Assembly: GCF_024449095.1 (NCBI RefSeq)
Contig: NZ_CP024629.1
Location: forward strand, 115,816 to 179,815
Direction of reading: 5' to 3'
Length of the DNA: 64,000 nt
Origin: Vibrio coralliilyticus
Lineage (GTDB): Bacteria > Pseudomonadota > Gammaproteobacteria > Enterobacterales > Vibrionaceae
Part shown: positions 1 through 6,716 of the stretch, in pieces
How the letters are laid out: every line of letters starts with the position of its first letter
Position numbering within the stretch: position 1 is the first letter of the stretch
Position numbers and translations under genes: made by a program
The notes under the pieces: generated by a model
Seen by the model: the letters and a program-made list of their open reading frames with translations, nothing else
The model's database searches: none
What the model was told of the DNA's origin: nothing

Positions 1-82
1 CATGAAGCTCCTTCAGTTTATTGAAAACACATTGTTGTAGGCGGTTAGTTATAATACCGAACAGTTTCGTAAGTAGTTTCAT
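1..82 (-). CDS. Partial small protein, tandem paralogue of the next gene
   Basis: The 5' end of a minus-strand gene runs off the left edge. Its first residues (MKLLTKLFGIITNRLQQCVF) match residues 8-23 of the complete 104-aa protein encoded at 137-451 almost exactly, so this is a second copy of the same unknown gene. Its ATG at 82 is preceded by a GAGG ribosome-binding sequence and the stem-loop at 105-126. The function is unknown. Confidence 0.6.
   Translation of the reverse strand, partial: MKLLTKLFGIITNRLQQCVFNKLKELH
11..73. repeat. Direct repeat, copy 1
   Basis: These 63 bases recur at 371-433 with three differences that I can see, an offset of 360 bp. Each copy encodes the N-terminal part of a paralogous small protein, so the repeat records a gene duplication. 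Confidence 0.85.
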
Positions 83-104
83 AATGTCCTCGTTTAATTG
101 TTTA

Positions 105-126
105 GCGCCCTAGGTCGCAGTGGGCG
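105..126 (-). promoter_or_regulatory. 5'-leader stem-loop, copy 1 (GCGCCC/GGGCG)
   Basis: The plus strand reads CGCCC, an 11-base loop TAGGTCGCAGT, then GGGCG. The stem ends about 23 bases before the ATG at 82, and a GAGG ribosome-binding sequence lies between. Copies 2 (1216-1236) and 3 (3147-3169) keep the loop and spacing while the stem changes in a base-paired way (CGCTC/GAGCG). It is probably a regulatory or stabilising leader element. Confidence 0.6.
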
Positions 127-136
127 AATGACAGGA

Positions 137-451
137 TTAGCTTACTTTGTGGTACTTACACTGCATGTCTGTTGCTGTGTAAACCATCGTCATGATCGTC
201 TCGATATCGATGGTGGTTACGCATGAAGATATGCAGACACCAAATTGTTGCTCTGCTCGCAAAAGGACTTCATAGGAATCCGAACCTTCACTGATATAAG
301 CACTTAGTTCACTTGGACACCAAACGACATAGGTATCAGCCACTTTGGAGTCTAGCAAGGCGTGCAGTTGCTTCAGCTTATTAAAAACACATTGTTGTAG
401 GCGGTTAGTTATAATGCCGAACAGTTTCGTAAGATGCTGGTTAATGTTCAT
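137..451 (-). CDS. Small hypothetical protein (104 aa)
   Basis: I do not recognise this protein. It has an N-terminal amphipathic stretch and four cysteines in the C-terminal two thirds (around residues 45, 73, 77 and 98), and no signal peptide or membrane segment. AGGAGG overlaps the stop codon of the upstream gene (461-1192), with the ATG 9 bases downstream, which indicates an operon with coupled translation. A truncated paralogue lies at 1-82. Alternative roles cannot be judged from sequence alone. Confidence 0.7.
   Translation of the reverse strand: MNINQHLTKLFGIITNRLQQCVFNKLKQLHALLDSKVADTYVVWCPSELSAYISEGSDSYEVLLRAEQQFGVCISSCVTTIDIETIMTMVYTATDMQCKYHKVS
371..433. repeat. Direct repeat, copy 2
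   Basis: Second copy of the 63-bp repeat at 11-73. It lies within the 5' half of the gene at 137-451. Confidence 0.85.
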
Positions 452-460
452 GATCGCCTC

Positions 461-1192
461 CTAATGAGCTGGGTAGGTTTGTATGATGAAATTCCGTTCA
501 GTGTTGCTCATTGGAATTGCTCGTATGCAGCCTTTTCCATCTCCTACATAAGTAACATAGAATGAGTTATGTAACTCTGGAATGCGCGACACCGCTTCTT
601 TTTCCCTTTCTATAAAGAGCTTGTATTCATCATGAGGAACAACCACCGGAAGTGCCTGCCTTCCCATGGTTTTAATATAACGTCGATGCTCACGACCTCG
701 TGAATCTACCGAGAAGGTGTTATCTCCAACTTTATAGTGAAGTCCAATAACATAGAGCTCTGTGCGCGTAGAACCGTCTGAATTCTCCGAAATATTTTTG
801 CGTAGTATTCCATAAGCGGCAGCTGCTTTTAGTGCTTGCTGGTGATCTATCACTTTAGTGTAGAAATACGGCCAAGATAGGTACTTGGCAAGATACTTGA
901 TGTCCTTGTTTTTTATCAGGCTACGCTTGTTGTACTTTGAAAGAGCTATGCCATAAACCGACTCCAGTTCCCAAACACGATCATTTAGAGGGTGTTTTGT
1001 TTTACTGGTATAACACGACAAGGCGCATAGGAATTCCTTCACCTTTAACTGAGATAGGTATTCGTTTTCATTCTGGACTACTGGCGAGTCTGACAACTCA
1101 TCAATCTTCTCAAGTGCAAGTGTATAGCGTTTGTCAATCTCCAAAGCTGCGCTGTTGTCGGTATGATATTGAATGGCTTCCGTAATGTTCAT
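461..1192 (-). CDS. Hypothetical protein (243 aa)
   Basis: Soluble, mixed-charge protein without signal peptide or membrane segment; I recognise no domain. The ATG at 1192 follows a GCGAGA ribosome-binding sequence and the conserved stem-loop at 1216-1236. It is the first gene of a short operon with the 104-aa gene. Its stop codon TAG is part of the AGGAGG of that next gene. The genes here share the leader stem-loop with the methyltransferase at 3123, which suggests common control. Confidence 0.75.
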   Translation of the reverse strand: MNITEAIQYHTDNSAALEIDKRYTLALEKIDELSDSPVVQNENEYLSQLKVKEFLCALSCYTSKTKHPLNDRVWELESVYGIALSKYNKRSLIKNKDIKYLAKYLSWPYFYTKVIDHQQALKAAAAYGILRKNISENSDGSTRTELYVIGLHYKVGDNTFSVDSRGREHRRYIKTMGRQALPVVVPHDEYKLFIEREKEAVSRIPELHNSFYVTYVGDGKGCIRAIPMSNTERNFIIQTYPAH

Positions 1193-1215
1193 GATATGTA
1201 TCTCGCTTAATTGTT

Positions 1216-1236
1216 CGCTCTAAGTCGCAGTGAGCG
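1216..1236 (-). promoter_or_regulatory. 5'-leader stem-loop, copy 2 (CGCTC/GAGCG)
   Basis: Five-base-pair stem with loop TAAGTCGCAGT, ending 24 bases before the ATG at 1192. It is the same element as at 105-126 and 3147-3169, with a compensated stem change relative to copy 1. Confidence 0.6.
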
Positions 1237-1344
1237 TATGCATCGAACGGTCATTGTTACTGTATATAATGACAGTGTAAATGTTAATATGTATATATTT
1301 ATCAGTCGCTTAACTTTACAATCGTCCGACCCTCTGAATGGCAG

Positions 1345-1444
1345 TTTTGATTTATAAATAAGACGTTTTTTTCTAAAACGTGGTTTTTGGGGTGCTTGAA
1401 AGCATAAAAAAGCCCCCAAGATTTGGAGGGCTTAAAGCTGGTGG
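1345..1444. repeat. Intergenic repeat element with Chi octamer
   Basis: Contains AATAAGACG, TTTCTAAAACG, GTGGTTTTTGGGG and GCTGGTGG (1437-1444). Related blocks lie at 7935-8003, 13500-13555 and 14751-14836. The rest of the 1193-1452 gap holds the leader stem-loop and AT-rich DNA, and I see no convincing gene there. Confidence 0.45.
1405..1433 (-). terminator. Rho-independent terminator of the methyltransferase gene
   Basis: On the minus strand AAGCCCTCC, a short AAAT loop and GGGGGCT are followed by a run of Ts. It starts about 20 bases after the stop codon of the gene at 1453-3123. Confidence 0.75.
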
Positions 1445-1452
1445 TCTTGATG

Positions 1453-3123
1453 TTATGCGGCTAGTAGTAAAGGAACGCTATTATTAGTTAGCTGCAAGTT
1501 AGCCTTAAAGCAGGTCGCGGCCTGTTCTGGTGTGATGTTTAATTCATTGCATGCCTGTTCGGTATTCTTCACCCAGCCACGCAAGCGGCCAAACTCAACA
1601 TTCAGTCGCATGATGAAATCTTGATTAAATTTGACGTGCGCATTGCCATTTTTAAACGCCTTGGCTTCAAATAGCACTACCTCGCGGCCTAGTGTGTGGT
1701 TGTAGTATTTAAATTCTTGCTTCTTGTTGCTTTGCCACTCCCGAGCCTTTGCGGCATCGGTTATGCTCGTATCAAAGCCCAAGTTAGCGGCTACGGTTAA
1801 AAGATCGCTAAAGAAGTTAGCGCACGATGCTGTTAAATTATGGTCAGTGCGTTCATGTGCCCACTCTGTAACCTGAATCCCTCCCGTTCGTGTGACAACA
1901 ACGCGATAATCCAGCTTATAACGATCAAGGCCGTCAGGTTTGCGACAGTAGCGCCACTGTTCATCACCAAATGTATTTGCATTCGATTTGTATAATTGAA
2001 CATTTGCTTTTTCTGTCATGTACTCCACCAGCTCAACCAACTGAGAATCAAAGTATTCATTGGCATTCTTAATGCTCCAAATGACAATGGCGTGCGCGTT
2101 CTCTGCGTTAAAATCAACGTGAGTGTGTTTGGTTAATGTTTCAAGCATACGTTCGCGGCTTTTGGTTGCCAGCTTATCGGTGATGACCCCAAGGTTATTG
2201 AATAGTTCTTTCCAATAGAAATCCTTAAGTGAATTGATTTTCAGCTCTAATGCACCCTGTACGGATTCAATACTCACATCCAGTTCGTTAAGCAGATCGG
2301 CGTCTAACTCGTTCAGCTTTAGATATGTATTCATGAGCTCCTCCATATCCCGAAAATACAGGGTTTCAAGTGTCTTTACTAAGCCCTCATCTTTGATTAA
2401 CTGCTGAGAGTTGCTCACGTTCTGCTGTGCATTAGCTAAGTCTTGCTTTTGTTTTTGCCATTCTGAACGCTTTGACTTGTTGGCGGATACTTTGAAGTGC
2501 TTGCTGAACCATAAAGAAAAGGGCTCCACCTTCAGAGTGGGTGAATAATGTGTGCTGCGGCGTTTGTATGCCAAATCAACTTTAACGATATCGATGAAAG
2601 CTCGTGCCTGGCGATCAGCATTTAAGAAGTTACCCGAATAGATAACGGTCGTTTGGGCTTGTCGGCTTTCTAGTGCTAGCGAAATGCTTTCGTTGTTTAC
2701 CCAGCGTTGAGGGATGACCAAATAGATCACCTCTGCGTTAGCCTCAGTTATGATTTTCTCACACCACTGCGCATATGTACTATATGGCGGATTGCTAAAT
2801 ACTACATCGACTTTCTTATCTATCAGCGTGTTTTGGGTAAAATCAGTCCCAACAACAAATACATCCTTATGCATCGCATTAAGAAGCGGTTTAGATTTTT
2901 CAATCGCGTATTTTTTCCCCTTGGTCAGCGTGGCCAGTGCAGAGCCGTCACCCGCCCCACAGTCCAATACTGAGCATGACAAATAGTCATCTTCGCGATT
3001 GTATGGGCAATGAATTTTCCACAGATCATCTCGTATCGCTTGGAGCATTTCCGGTGTAGTTGGGTAGTACTCAAAATCGGCCTGCTCGCTCTTCAGAAGC
3101 TTAACCATTGCATTAGTAGACAT
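1453..3123 (-). CDS. N6-adenine DNA methyltransferase with DUF4942-type C-terminus
   Basis: Soluble 556-aa protein. The SAM-binding motif I (LDCGAGDGS) is at residues 53-61 and the amino-methyltransferase catalytic motif NPPY at 111-114, both within the first 180 residues. This defines a class I adenine-N6 methyltransferase. The C-terminal half (from about residue 290) resembles the DUF4942 region that accompanies such enzymes on plasmids and prophages. No restriction-endonuclease partner is next to it, so it is probably an orphan enzyme that could protect incoming DNA from restriction or modify host DNA. The ATG at 3123 follows GAGG and the conserved leader stem-loop. A terminator follows. 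Target sequence unknown. Confidence 0.85.
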   Translation of the reverse strand: MSTNAMVKLLKSEQADFEYYPTTPEMLQAIRDDLWKIHCPYNREDDYLSCSVLDCGAGDGSALATLTKGKKYAIEKSKPLLNAMHKDVFVVGTDFTQNTLIDKKVDVVFSNPPYSTYAQWCEKIITEANAEVIYLVIPQRWVNNESISLALESRQAQTTVIYSGNFLNADRQARAFIDIVKVDLAYKRRSTHYSPTLKVEPFSLWFSKHFKVSANKSKRSEWQKQKQDLANAQQNVSNSQQLIKDEGLVKTLETLYFRDMEELMNTYLKLNELDADLLNELDVSIESVQGALELKINSLKDFYWKELFNNLGVITDKLATKSRERMLETLTKHTHVDFNAENAHAIVIWSIKNANEYFDSQLVELVEYMTEKANVQLYKSNANTFGDEQWRYCRKPDGLDRYKLDYRVVVTRTGGIQVTEWAHERTDHNLTASCANFFSDLLTVAANLGFDTSITDAAKAREWQSNKKQEFKYYNHTLGREVVLFEAKAFKNGNAHVKFNQDFIMRLNVEFGRLRGWVKNTEQACNELNITPEQAATCFKANLQLTNNSVPLLLAA

Positions 3124-3146
3124 AATATTACCTCGTTTGATTGTTG

Positions 3147-3169
3147 GCGCTCTAGGTCGCAGTGAGCGC
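3147..3169 (-). promoter_or_regulatory. 5'-leader stem-loop, copy 3 (GCGCTC/GAGCGC)
   Basis: Six-base-pair stem around the loop TAGGTCGCAGT, 24 bases before the ATG at 3123. It is the strongest of the three copies. The 3124-3461 gap otherwise holds AT-rich DNA and the promoter module at 3371-3415. Confidence 0.65.
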
Positions 3170-3370
3170 GTTATTTAACGGGGTCTAGTCTGTCCTTTTT
3201 AGGGTGGTAATTGCAATTGATATATTTGTTAACTTATTGATTATATTGGTTTATTTTTGGGTTTGGCTGTGATTGAACTTTCGCGTTTTAAATCTTTTTT
3301 ATAAGAAGACGTTGAGGTTTTAAAGAGTGACATTCAGTCCTGGCAAGTCAATCCTAATCTCTCTTGTTTT

Positions 3371-3415
3371 TGTAATTGTTTTATATACATGTGGCGTGTA
3401 ATTGTTATAATTACA
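3371..3415 (+). promoter_or_regulatory. Promoter with tandem TGTAATT operators, module 1
   Basis: Box 1 (3371-3389, TGTAATTGTTTTATATACA) ends in the -35 hexamer TATACA (3384-3389). Box 2 (3397-3415, TGTAATTGTTATAATTACA) is a perfect inverted repeat with arms TGTAATT/AATTACA and contains the -10 hexamer TATAAT (3406-3411). The spacer is 16 bases and the boxes start 26 bases apart. The same geometry recurs at 5347-5391 and 8686-8730. A dimeric repressor binding both boxes would block the polymerase. Confidence 0.75.
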
Positions 3416-3461
3416 CAATCAACTTAATCGAAAGCTAACGGAAACAACAAAGGAGAGCACC

Positions 3462-3683
3462 ATGGCAACATTTTCAAGCATCACTAAAGTAGTTAACGAT
3501 GAGTGTCTTGTTAAGCCTAGCATCACCCTAGAATGTCGTCGTTTTATGCCAAAAGACAAACGTTGGACAGTCACTTGCCGAAGCGGCTGGCCTATGGACA
3601 ATCCAATTTCAGTTGATCGCCATGTGTCTAGGAGCCGCGCTAGGGAGCTAGCTCAAACATTTTTACGTGAAATGACTATTTAG
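3462..3683 (+). CDS. Small basic hypothetical protein (73 aa)
   Basis: First gene after promoter module 1. AAAGGAG lies 7 bases before the ATG, and the ACGGAAAC leader is at 3438-3445. The protein is rich in Arg/Lys with two cysteines and a C-terminal helix (SRARELAQTFLREM). I recognise no family. It is followed by the Chi-loop hairpin at 3696-3725. Confidence 0.7.
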   Translation: MATFSSITKVVNDECLVKPSITLECRRFMPKDKRWTVTCRSGWPMDNPISVDRHVSRSRARELAQTFLREMTI

Positions 3684-3695
3684 AGTTGGTCTAAG

Positions 3696-3725
3696 CGCTG
3701 CGCTCGCTGGTGGTTGAGCGCAGCG
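3696..3725 (+). other. Perfect 10-bp hairpin with Chi octamer as loop
   Basis: CGCTGCGCTC (3696-3705) pairs perfectly with GAGCGCAGCG (3716-3725). The 10-base loop is GCTGGTGGTT, so the octamer GCTGGTGG begins exactly at the loop. There is no T-run, so it is not a classical terminator. A related hairpin without the Chi loop lies at 10717-10742. Confidence 0.8.
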
Positions 3726-3762
3726 GTTACGCCAATTACAAAGGAAATAGAGAGGCAGAAAT

Positions 3763-4029
3763 ATGACAGCTCAATCTAAGACAATTGATGCAAATGAAGC
3801 ACCAACAGGCTTTTATGCAGTACTTAAAAGCGAGCTTACTAATCCAACGGGAGATTACCCAAATATCTGTACACATTGCGATTGGCGTAAACAATGTTGT
3901 GACCCGAAAACAGATTTACGCTTGAACATTCACCGATGCATGAGCGACCCACTGATTACGGAAAGTGGAGATAAAGTAGAGCGCAATGATGGGTGTTCAG
4001 TTGTCTTTAAACGAATTGAACTCAGCTAA
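3763..4029 (+). CDS. Small Cys-rich hypothetical protein (88 aa), possible zinc binder
   Basis: A GAGAGG ribosome-binding sequence precedes the ATG. The middle contains CTHCDWRKQCC and a later HRCM, a Cys/His arrangement that could bind zinc or an Fe-S cluster. No signal peptide. It stands in the small-gene array, one gene per hairpin-bounded unit. Function unknown. Confidence 0.7.
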   Translation: MTAQSKTIDANEAPTGFYAVLKSELTNPTGDYPNICTHCDWRKQCCDPKTDLRLNIHRCMSDPLITESGDKVERNDGCSVVFKRIELS

Positions 4030-4071
4030 CTTATTATCAACTAACATCCCACCGAAATACGAGGTAAACAA

Positions 4072-4335
4072 ATGAATAGTTCAGTATGGGGCAAAGACCA
4101 ATTAGGTTTCTTTCTAAATGGAGATACCACGGAACGTGTGGCTGAGGGAGGAGTTAGCGGTATTGTTAACACCTCTACTCAACCAAGTAGCATTTATGTA
4201 TTTGGCTACGAAGGTCAGCACAAAGCGGTTAAAAATCTTATTGGTAAGGCTGGGGTCACTAGAGATTCGGTAGTGATTGACAATAGTTCCCAAAAGAAAC
4301 TTGGTAACGCTGCCTCATTCTCGGAATTAAATTGA
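4072..4335 (+). CDS. Hypothetical protein (87 aa)
   Basis: Starts with ATG after GAGGTAAAC, 42 bases past the preceding gene, probably in the same transcript. The protein is polar and Gly/Ser-rich with no membrane segment or recognised motif. The hairpin element at 4350-4400 follows. Confidence 0.65.
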   Translation: MNSSVWGKDQLGFFLNGDTTERVAEGGVSGIVNTSTQPSSIYVFGYEGQHKAVKNLIGKAGVTRDSVVIDNSSQKKLGNAASFSELN

Positions 4336-4349
4336 GAGCTAACTTACTC

Positions 4350-4400
4350 GATGCGCCACCAGTCGATTGAGGCGCATCTGGTACGTTTTGCAAAAAAACG
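4350..4400 (+). repeat. Hairpin element of the array (GATGCGCC type)
   Basis: GATGCGCC (4350-4357) and GGCGCATC (4371-4378) form a perfect 8-bp stem with loop ACCAGTCGATTGA. A second inverted pair follows, CGTTTT (4384-4389) and AAAACG (4395-4400). The element recurs almost identically at 8985-9034 and in weaker form at 4613-4652 and 11157-11201. Confidence 0.75.
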
Positions 4401-4426
4401 AACAACTACTAAGGCAATTAAGACTT

Positions 4427-4609
4427 ATGACTAGACAGCTAAAGGTAACTGCTTACAAAACCGAATCAGATTATGCGAATGGCATTGCAGAGTATGTATA
4501 TGAAAGCGAGGTTAACGAGAAGTTAGCGATCAATGCTCATAATGACTTTGAAGAGTCTGGGTACTGGCTTGTAACAACAACCAATGAAGAAGGTAAGTTG
4601 ATTCACTAA
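4427..4609 (+). CDS. Small acidic hypothetical protein (60 aa)
   Basis: I chose the ATG at 4427 (MTRQLKVTAYKTE) because upstream in-frame codons would place the start inside the hairpin element. AAGG lies 12 bases before it. The protein is soluble, with a likely helix-strand arrangement, and I recognise no family. Confidence 0.55.
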   Translation: MTRQLKVTAYKTESDYANGIAEYVYESEVNEKLAINAHNDFEESGYWLVTTTNEEGKLIH

Positions 4610-4612
4610 ACG

Positions 4613-4652
4613 CCACCAGCGCGGATATCTAGCTGGTTTTCTTGAAAAACTG
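4613..4652 (+). repeat. Array element, degenerate copy with reverse Chi
   Basis: CCACCAGC (4613-4620, the Chi complement) lies just after the stop codon. It is followed by AGCTGGTTTT and AAAAACTG, an inverted pair like the second hairpin of the 4350-4400 element. Confidence 0.5.
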
Positions 4653-4764
4653 AATTATCTAACATTGGAGTGAAAGCTAGTTTAGTGATTCGTTTACCCA
4701 ACGATAGGATTTCATGCTCCATACTGAAATCTAAACACCCCCTCACTTCTGCCCATCACATAGT

Positions 4765-4797
4765 AAAAGACCGCCATATATCTTATAGCGGTCTTTT
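4765..4797. terminator. Bidirectional terminator
   Basis: AAAAGACCGC and GCGGTCTTTT flank a 13-base loop. It separates the plus-strand small genes from the convergent gene at 4812-5264. Confidence 0.75.
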
Positions 4798-4811
4798 CGT
4801 TGTTAGGCTGC

Positions 4812-5264
4812 CTAAAACATTGATGCTTCAAATCCGGCCATTAACTTCCTTTGGTGAATTTGGTTTTGGGTTGAGCGCACTTCACTTTCAGTATCAAGAG
4901 CGCTTTTTACCAGCGCTAATATATTCAAGTCACCAATATGATGCTCATCCAGATAGAGATCATACGTGTACTCACCGTCAAACGTTACACGGATGCGGTC
5001 ATCAAACATCTCATATTGAAATAGTTGGTTGCTTGCTGCGTAAATGAGCTGCTCGGGTTCAGCTTGTCGAACTACTCGGGGCTCGCCATATTCGACACCT
5101 CCAGAGATATACACAATTGATTGTGTCATGGTTAGGACGCTTTTAAGAGCATCGCAGGAAAGGTTTGGTAAATCCATATTCACCAACAGTTGGGAAACAG
5201 TTTGTTCTGCCTGCTTTTCGATGCGCTTTGCATTCAAGTCAAAGATTTGAGCTGTGTTCTGCAT
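4812..5264 (-). CDS. Hypothetical protein (150 aa), divergent to the array
   Basis: The only minus-strand gene inside the small-gene array. AGGA lies 10 bases before the ATG, and it has its own promoter at 5283-5305. Residues 1-70 look helical, then an acidic strand-rich part follows (EYTYDLYLDEHHIGDLNILALV). No signal peptide or membrane segment. A plus-strand frame over the same DNA (4670-5047) lacks comparable signals. Function unknown. Confidence 0.7.
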   Translation of the reverse strand: MQNTAQIFDLNAKRIEKQAEQTVSQLLVNMDLPNLSCDALKSVLTMTQSIVYISGGVEYGEPRVVRQAEPEQLIYAASNQLFQYEMFDDRIRVTFDGEYTYDLYLDEHHIGDLNILALVKSALDTESEVRSTQNQIHQRKLMAGFEASMF

Positions 5265-5282
5265 AGATGTATTCCTGATTAA

Positions 5283-5305
5283 TGTTAACTGACCGAATTA
5301 TTGTA
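5283..5305 (-). promoter_or_regulatory. Promoter with GGTCAGTTAACA element (minus strand)
   Basis: On the minus strand the -10 TACAAT (5300-5305) is followed by five bases and GGTCAGTTAACA (5283-5294). The same order and spacing occur at 11335, 13603 and 14858. The element falls on the first transcribed bases and may be an operator or an initially transcribed signal. Confidence 0.65.
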
Positions 5306-5346
5306 CCGCATTTAAAGTTATTGTTAAGCAAAAATACTCAATTTAA

Positions 5347-5391
5347 TGTAATTATTTTATTGACATCGCTAGTGTCATTATTACAATTACA
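5347..5391 (+). promoter_or_regulatory. Promoter with tandem TGTAATT operators, module 2
   Basis: Box 1 (5347-5365, TGTAATTATTTTATTGACA) ends in a consensus -35 TTGACA. Box 2 (5373-5391, TGTCATTATTACAATTACA) carries the -10 TACAAT (5382-5387). The spacer is 16 bases and the box offset 26, as in modules 1 and 3. Box 2 has one changed base in the left arm. Confidence 0.75.
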
Positions 5392-5418
5392 TTTATTAAG
5401 TCGAAAAGGAGGGGAACC

Positions 5419-5475
5419 ATGAAATCAAAGCACGTATTTTCACTAGGACTTCTAAAGGCGGTCAGCCATGTCTAA
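5419..5475 (+). CDS. Possible 18-aa leader peptide
   Basis: AAAGGAGGGG precedes an ATG that opens the frame MKSKHVFSLGLLKAVSHV. Its stop codon lies 5 bases inside the next gene (start 5468), an 8-base overlap. The strong ribosome-binding sequence belongs to this frame, and the next gene has none of its own as good. Translation of the peptide probably brings ribosomes to the downstream start. Confidence 0.5.
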   Translation: MKSKHVFSLGLLKAVSHV

Positions 5476-5722
5476 TTTGCTTAAGTCATTAGCCATTCAA
5501 TCAGACAACAATAGCACCTACATTGCTCTTCCTAATGGTGAAGTGATTGAATTCACGGAACTCGATAACGCGTTATACGTTGACCACCGAGAGCAACTTG
5601 GGGGAGATAGTCTTGGGGCTGTATGTATAAACATGAGCGCTAATGATTGTCGCGCTGCTAGGAACGAACACAGGGAGGCCACCAGCTCAATGGCCACTCA
5701 AATATTTAATCAAGACATCTAA
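5468..5722 (+). CDS. Hypothetical protein (84 aa)
   Basis: Start ATG overlaps the 18-aa leader frame. The protein is acidic, soluble and strand-rich (YIALPNGEVIEFTELDNALY). CCACCAGC at 5679-5686 lies in the coding sequence. No known family recognised. Confidence 0.65.
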   Translation: MSNLLKSLAIQSDNNSTYIALPNGEVIEFTELDNALYVDHREQLGGDSLGAVCINMSANDCRAARNEHREATSSMATQIFNQDI

Positions 5723-5732
5723 GGGAATAGCA

Positions 5733-5909
5733 ATGGAAAAACTACACATCAAATGCACTTGCGGTCGCGATGAAAAGCTTACAGAGCAGCAAGCTGATTG
5801 TTTGCATTGGCAAGAGTCTGAAACTGTAACGTGCGGTTGCGGCAAGTCACTGCCATACAAAGGCCATGATGAGGTTAGAGGTTATGGAGTGGCATGGGTG
5901 CAGGAATAA
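5733..5909 (+). CDS. Small zinc-ribbon-like protein (58 aa)
   Basis: AAGGGAATAG lies just before the ATG. CTC near the N-terminus, C33 and CGC further on form a Cys set (CTCGRDE...TVTCGCGKS) typical of short zinc ribbons. One of at least four tiny Cys-rich proteins in the array. Role unknown; nucleic-acid binding is possible. Confidence 0.65.
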   Translation: MEKLHIKCTCGRDEKLTEQQADCLHWQESETVTCGCGKSLPYKGHDEVRGYGVAWVQE

Positions 5910-5975
5910 GGATAGAGATTGGTAGCCCCCGCTGGTGGAGCATTCAACAAAACCATGAACGTACGGAAAGGAATT

Positions 5976-6290
5976 ATGGACAAAGAACTCACTTTTTCAC
6001 TCACCATTGCTTACGAAACTGACACAGAAGACCAGATCATTTGTGAATCCTCATTGAAAGAGAACTTAGCGACCGCTATTGAAAACCAGCGTGTGAATGG
6101 TGCGCTAACACCTGATGACATTTCAGCCACGAAGGTAGTCATTGAAATGGTGGAAGATGATAAACGTTGTCATGAATGCGGGTTGAAGTTTGAGATTGAT
6201 TCAGGGGGCATCGCCAAGCACTTTGATGATTATGGCGATCATGACTGGGTAGCAGATGGCGACCATGTCCCATATGCAATTGAATCGTGA
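5976..6290 (+). CDS. Hypothetical protein with C-terminal Cys/His motif (104 aa)
   Basis: I chose the ATG at 5976 because the shared ACGGAAAGGA leader (5963-5972) is its ribosome-binding sequence. The C-terminal third contains CHEC and then histidines at HFDDYGDHD, which suggests zinc binding. The N-terminal part is acidic. The Chi octamer at 5931-5938 lies in the gap before it. Confidence 0.65.
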   Translation: MDKELTFSLTIAYETDTEDQIICESSLKENLATAIENQRVNGALTPDDISATKVVIEMVEDDKRCHECGLKFEIDSGGIAKHFDDYGDHDWVADGDHVPYAIES

Positions 6291-6349
6291 ACCCCCAATA
6301 ACTCTAAGAGCGTAAATAACTGAGCCTTAGATAAGGGGGATGACATGTT

Positions 6350-6652
6350 ATGAATACTGTAGAAACAGAAGTGTTATACAAATACGTAAGCAACCTTGAT
6401 GAGAGAGGAGCCAACCTATTTGTTTCATCAGAATGCACTAATATGTGCTTTTTCAAGAAACTGGCTGATAACGTGTATTTTCAGTTTGGCTTTACTCCTG
6501 AAAATTACCCTGCAATAGAGTCGGGAATAATTGAAATTACAGATAAGCAGTTGATTGAGCACATTCACACAAATTGTGGAGGGTGGTTCGCTCGTAAATG
6601 CTCTTTAGATGTCGATCTAGATAACTCCGGTTTCGTTGTCGAACTCGACTAG
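6350..6652 (+). CDS. Hypothetical protein (100 aa)
   Basis: AAGGGGGATG precedes the ATG with usable spacing. The protein is soluble and acidic, has four cysteines, and ends in alternating hydrophobic residues (SLDVDLDNSGFVVELD). I recognise no family. Confidence 0.6.
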   Translation: MNTVETEVLYKYVSNLDERGANLFVSSECTNMCFFKKLADNVYFQFGFTPENYPAIESGIIEITDKQLIEHIHTNCGGWFARKCSLDVDLDNSGFVVELD

Positions 6653-6657
6653 CGGCC

Positions 6658-6695
6658 TTATTCGACGCTCCCGTAGGGTGTATCCGACAACGCTA
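6658..6695 (+). repeat. Array element, TTATTCGA-type hairpin
   Basis: TTATTCGACGCTCCC, a short loop and GGGTGTATCCGA form an imperfect hairpin. It begins like the element at 9999-10034 (TTATTCGATGC...GCATCCGA), so the two belong to one family. Confidence 0.5.
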
Positions 6696-6716
6696 CTTTT
6701 TACAAGGAAAGGACTA

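Noticed and set aside
1207..1419. Minus-strand open frame of 70 codons
   Set aside because: It covers a leader stem-loop and the methyltransferase terminator and has no ribosome-binding sequence.
4670..5047. Plus-strand open frame of 125 codons
   Set aside because: It runs through a bidirectional terminator and opposite a gene with its own promoter and ribosome-binding sequence.
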